From Myxococcales bacterium (GTDB lineage Bacteria; Myxococcota_A; Polyangia; Polyangiales; Polyangiaceae), in assembly GCA_016706225.1 (NCBI GenBank), contig JADJKB010000003.1:248001-312000 (forward strand): a DNA stretch of 64,000 nt, read 5' to 3'. Below, in pieces: positions 61,022-64,000 of this stretch. A program made the translations under genes and the position numbers. The notes under the pieces were generated by a model. It ran no database searches. It had not been told where the DNA came from and saw nothing but the letters and a program-made list of their open reading frames with translations. Position 1 is the stretch's first letter. Each line of letters opens with the position of its first letter.

Positions 61022-61512
61022 GCGCGCCTCCGAGGATCGGTCCGCCGAGCTGCCAGGCCATCCTGAGCCGCCTCGTCCTCTTCGAGCTCGCGCGCACGCT
61101 CGCCCTCTTCTACCCAGCGCTCCCGGTGTCGCTCGAGGGCCTTTGCCTCCGCCTCGGCCAGCGCCAGTGCGTCGCGTGCCTGGGCTTGCGCGCGCTCCGC
61201 GGCCTCGACCTCACTGCGACGGTCCACCTCGAGCTCTGCGAGGCGCTCCAACCGAGCGCGCTCGGCTCGCTCCCACGCGGCTTGGGCTGCCAGATCCGCG
61301 GCGCGGGCCGCGCCCTGATCCACCCGATTGCGCTCTGCGTCGGTCTGGCTCTCGACGCGCGCCTGCTCGTCCTCGTGAAGGCGCGCGGCGCGCTCGAGCT
61401 CGCGCATAGCCGCGGCCGTGCGCGCCACCTGCTCGGCGACCTCGCGGACCTGCCCCTCGACGCCGGCCTGACGGACGTCCCTCAACGCTTCCAAGGGGTA
61501 ACGACGCTTCAC
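61018..61512 (-). CDS. Coiled-coil protein, FliJ/YscO-like in form
   Basis: 164 residues from GTG 61512. Almost entirely helical and rich in Ala, Glu, Arg and Gln, with heptad periodicity from about residue 15 to 150. The N-terminus MKRRYPLEALRDVR recalls FliJ, the stalk protein of flagellar and type III export, but no other export genes are present, so the resemblance may only reflect coiled-coil composition. It is coupled to the lytic transglycosylase gene; enzymes of that class open the wall for envelope machines. Function not known. Confidence 0.5.
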   Translation of the reverse strand: MKRRYPLEALRDVRQAGVEGQVREVAEQVARTAAAMRELERAARLHEDEQARVESQTDAERNRVDQGAARAADLAAQAAWERAERARLERLAELEVDRRSEVEAAERAQAQARDALALAEAEAKALERHRERWVEEGERARELEEDEAAQDGLAARRTDPRRRA

Positions 61513-61531
61513 GGGAGAGGAGTGGTTCCGG

Positions 61532-61549
61532 GGGTGCGGTGGCGCACCC
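61532..61549 (-). terminator. Hairpin between carB and the coiled-coil gene
   Basis: GGGTGCG and CGCACCC form a 7-bp stem around a 4-base loop, 20 bases before the GTG at 61512. Could end carB transcription or act in the leader of the next gene; no T run is present. Confidence 0.3.
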
Positions 61550-61648
61550 AGCGCGGGCGCACGAGTCTTCCTTGAAGGAGTACCCCATCGTGGGCGTCGG
61601 GGCGACTTTCCGCCCCGGGCGGATCCCCCCGCCGAAAATCGCCTGAAC

Positions 61649-64000
61649 TCAGCCTGGTGCGGCGCGGCGCGAACGCTGATGCCACTCCTGCAGACTCCGC
61701 ACGGAGCTCACATTTCGACCCGCCACGAAGCGCACCTCCATCGCGTCCACCGCGGCGCGGGCTGCGCTCAGGGTCGTGAAGTAGGGGATGTTCTCCAGCA
61801 GGGTGGTGCGTCGAATCGAATAACTGTCACGGATCGCCTTGGCACCCTGCGTGGTGTTGACCACCACCTGAATCGTCCCGGCGACGAGCGCGTCGACGAC
61901 GTGCGGGGAACCGTCGAGCACTTTGTTGATGCGTTCGACCGGAATGCGGGCGCTCTCGAGCGCGTCGGCAGTTCCGCCGGTGGCAACGATGCTGAAACCC
62001 AGGTTGCGCAAACGCCGAGCCACGTCGCAGGCCGCAGGTTTGTCGTCATCTTGAACGCTGATGAATGCACGGCCTGTCTCGGGCAGGGCGTAGCCGCTCG
62101 CGGCCATCGATTTGCCGAACGCGAGCGCGAGGCTCACGGAGATCCCCATCACCTCACCGGTCGAGCGCATCTCCGGACCCAAGATCGTGTCCACACCCGG
62201 GAACTTCGCGAACGGGAAGACGCTCTCCTTGACCGCGATGTGGGTCGGGATGGGTTCGTCGCGGATCCCGAGCTCGTCGAGGGTCTTGCCCACCATGACC
62301 TTCGCGGCGATCTTCGCCAGCGGGCGACCGATGGACTTGGAGACGAACGGGACCGTGCGCGACGCCCGCGGATTCACCTCCAGCACGAACACCTGGTCGT
62401 CCTTGACGGCGAACTGCACGTTCATCAAGCCGATGACACCGAGCTCGAGCGCCAGGGCGCGGGTGCAGCGCTCGATCTCGGCGATGACCGCCGGCTTCAG
62501 GCTGTAGGGCGGCAAGACGCTGGTCGAGTCCCCCGAGTGGACCCCGGCTTCCTCGATGTGCTGCATCACGCCGCCGATCACCACGCGTTTGCCGTCGCTC
62601 ACCGAGTCCACGTCGACCTCGATGGCATTCTTCAAGAACTGATCGATGAGCAGGGTCTGCGACCCACCCTCCTCTCGGGCGGCGTCGAGCGCGAGCTCGA
62701 CGTAGGCATCGAGCTCCGTCTCACTCCAGCAGATCATCATCGCGCGGCCGCCGAGCACGTAGGAAGGGCGAACCAGCACCGGAAAGCCGATGTCGCTTGC
62801 GATCCGTTTGGCCTCGGCGGCGCCCTTGGCAATGCCGGCCTTGGGCCGCTCGAGTCCGAGCTTGGTGAGCAAGGTGTCGAAACGCTCGCGATCTTCCGCG
62901 CGATCGATGGCGTCGGCCCCCGTACCGAGCAAGCGCACTCCGGCCTTTTCAAGGGGCACGGCCAGCTTGAGCGGCGTCTGTCCGCCGAACTGCACGATCA
63001 CCCCGAGCAGCTCCCCGCGCTGGGACTCCTCGCGGCAGATCGAGAGCACGTCCTCCAGCGTCAAGGGCTCGAAGTAGAGGCGGTCGCTGGTGTCGTAGTC
63101 GGTGGAGACGGTCTCGGGATTGCAGTTGACCATCACCGTCTCGATGCCGAGCTCTCTGAGCGCGAAGACCGCGTGGCAGCAGCAGTAATCGAACTCGATC
63201 CCCTGCCCGATGCGGTTCGGGCCGCCACCCAGGATCAGCACCTTCTTCTTGTCGCTGACCTCCGCTTCGCTCTCGGTCTCCCAGGTCGAGTACAGATACG
63301 GCGTGCGCGCGACGAACTCGGCGGAGCAGGTGTCCACTCGCCCATAAACGGCGTGCAGCCCGGCGCGCTGGCGGGTCTCGCGCACCAGGGACTCGTCGAC
63401 ACGCCGGAGCCGCGCGATCTGTGCGTCCGAGAAGCCAAGGCGTTTGCTCTCGAGCAGCAACTCGGTGGACAGCTCCGGCGCCGAGGTGAGCGTGCGCTCC
63501 TGCAGGACGATGCGCTCAATCTGCCGCAAAAACCAGGGATCGATCGCGCAGACTTCGTGCAGGCGTTCGAGTGAGATGCCGTGGCGCACGGCGTCGGCGA
63601 CGTGAAATAAACGATCCGCCGTTGGCTGCGCCACGATCTTCTCGAGCAGGCCTCTGAGTTCGTCCTTCGGCGGGGGTTCACTGGTCTTCGGACGTGCCAT
63701 CGGCGGCGCCTCGTGCACCAGGTCACGAGCCGTGATCGGCTCCTCGAGCAGCGCCCTGTAGTCGACGCGCCCGACCAGGCTGGTCAACCCGTCTTTGCCG
63801 GTCTCGAGGGAGCGCGCCGCCTTCTGCAGCGCCTCGGGGAAGGTGCGACCGATGCTCATCACCTCACCGACGCTCTTCATCTGCGTGCCGAGCCGATTGT
63901 CCGAGCCCGGGAACTTCTCGAAGGCAAAGCGCGGCCACTTCACCACGACGTAGTCGATGGTCGGCTCGAACGCCGCGCTCGTCCCGGTGATGTCGTTCTC
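61649..64000 (-). CDS. carB: Carbamoyl-phosphate synthase large subunit, 5' end outside window
   Basis: 784 codons of an open frame that continues past base 64000. Markers are KWPRFAFEKFPG, MKSVGEVMSIGRTF, EKFPG-type repeats, KKVLILGGGPNRIGQGIEFDYC, VNCNPETVSTDYD, and the C-terminal MGS-like allosteric domain with a SVQDDDKP segment and NTTQG. CarB makes carbamoyl phosphate from bicarbonate, ATP and ammonia supplied by CarA, for arginine and pyrimidine synthesis. About the first quarter of the protein (N-terminal ATP-grasp) lies outside the window. It is followed by a 136-base gap. Confidence 0.95.
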   Translation of the reverse strand, partial: ENDITGTSAAFEPTIDYVVVKWPRFAFEKFPGSDNRLGTQMKSVGEVMSIGRTFPEALQKAARSLETGKDGLTSLVGRVDYRALLEEPITARDLVHEAPPMARPKTSEPPPKDELRGLLEKIVAQPTADRLFHVADAVRHGISLERLHEVCAIDPWFLRQIERIVLQERTLTSAPELSTELLLESKRLGFSDAQIARLRRVDESLVRETRQRAGLHAVYGRVDTCSAEFVARTPYLYSTWETESEAEVSDKKKVLILGGGPNRIGQGIEFDYCCCHAVFALRELGIETVMVNCNPETVSTDYDTSDRLYFEPLTLEDVLSICREESQRGELLGVIVQFGGQTPLKLAVPLEKAGVRLLGTGADAIDRAEDRERFDTLLTKLGLERPKAGIAKGAAEAKRIASDIGFPVLVRPSYVLGGRAMMICWSETELDAYVELALDAAREEGGSQTLLIDQFLKNAIEVDVDSVSDGKRVVIGGVMQHIEEAGVHSGDSTSVLPPYSLKPAVIAEIERCTRALALELGVIGLMNVQFAVKDDQVFVLEVNPRASRTVPFVSKSIGRPLAKIAAKVMVGKTLDELGIRDEPIPTHIAVKESVFPFAKFPGVDTILGPEMRSTGEVMGISVSLALAFGKSMAASGYALPETGRAFISVQDDDKPAACDVARRLRNLGFSIVATGGTADALESARIPVERINKVLDGSPHVVDALVAGTIQVVVNTTQGAKAIRDSYSIRRTTLLENIPYFTTLSAARAAVDAMEVRFVAGRNVSSVRSLQEWHQRSRRAAPG

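Overview
The window looks like a chromosomal segment from a high-GC myxobacterium (Myxococcota, most likely a Polyangia/Sorangium-type lineage). This is inferred from gene content, not from a database search. The signs are very GC-rich coding sequence, four Ser/Thr protein kinases and one kinase-like pseudoenzyme in 64 kb, many lipoproteins with a Gly/Ser/Thr-rich linker after the lipobox, PEGA-domain proteins, MopE-type metal-motif repeats, and C-terminal GCxC-helix-Arg tails of the MYXO-CTERM type. No tRNA, rRNA, CRISPR array, phage or insertion sequence was seen.

Layout. 1-7077 holds housekeeping and regulatory genes: the 3' end of gltX, a CPBP-family membrane protease, arginine decarboxylase speA, a helical protein with a degenerate kinase domain, a small SLT lytic transglycosylase and a WYL regulator. 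7369-22525 is the most striking block. Three tandem, translationally coupled or closely spaced genes each encode a secreted von Willebrand A domain protein with 11 MopE-type Cys/Asp repeats and a MYXO-CTERM tail. A coupled lipoprotein gene follows that carries more of the same repeats and a formylglycine-generating-enzyme-like domain. The distal 2.9 kb of the three genes is nearly identical and mosaic, which suggests gene conversion. A strong hairpin ends the block.

22596-31412 carries thymidine/pyrimidine phosphorylase, metG, a three-gene Cys-rich lipoprotein operon (including a 66-residue lipoprotein), a YfiM-like protein and an SDR dehydrogenase. 31498-38949 holds a TonB/TolA-like protein, a polytopic membrane protein, and a minus-strand run of an LptF/G-like permease, tatA, an aminotransferase, ctaB and a 31-residue membrane peptide. 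39047-47933 is rich in signalling genes: three kinases with different C-terminal parts, a DUF1232 protein, a SprT-like metallopeptidase, Cys-rich and PEGA envelope proteins. 48078-52910 has two paralogous Cys-rich lipoproteins and a lipoprotein with a Kazal-like motif. 52921-58506 is a compact operon of kinase-PEGA, FG-GAP lipoprotein and TPR-PEGA protein. 58628-61512 pairs a large Slt-type lipoprotein with a coiled-coil protein, and the window ends inside carB.

Taken together, basic metabolism genes are interspersed with a large envelope and surface repertoire and with kinases whose non-catalytic parts face or sit in the membrane. The recurring 4-bp stop/start overlaps suggest that several of the envelope sets are made in fixed stoichiometry. 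Most functions here are family-level calls read from motifs by eye. Start codons were chosen from Shine-Dalgarno spacing, signal peptides and overlap with the neighbouring gene.
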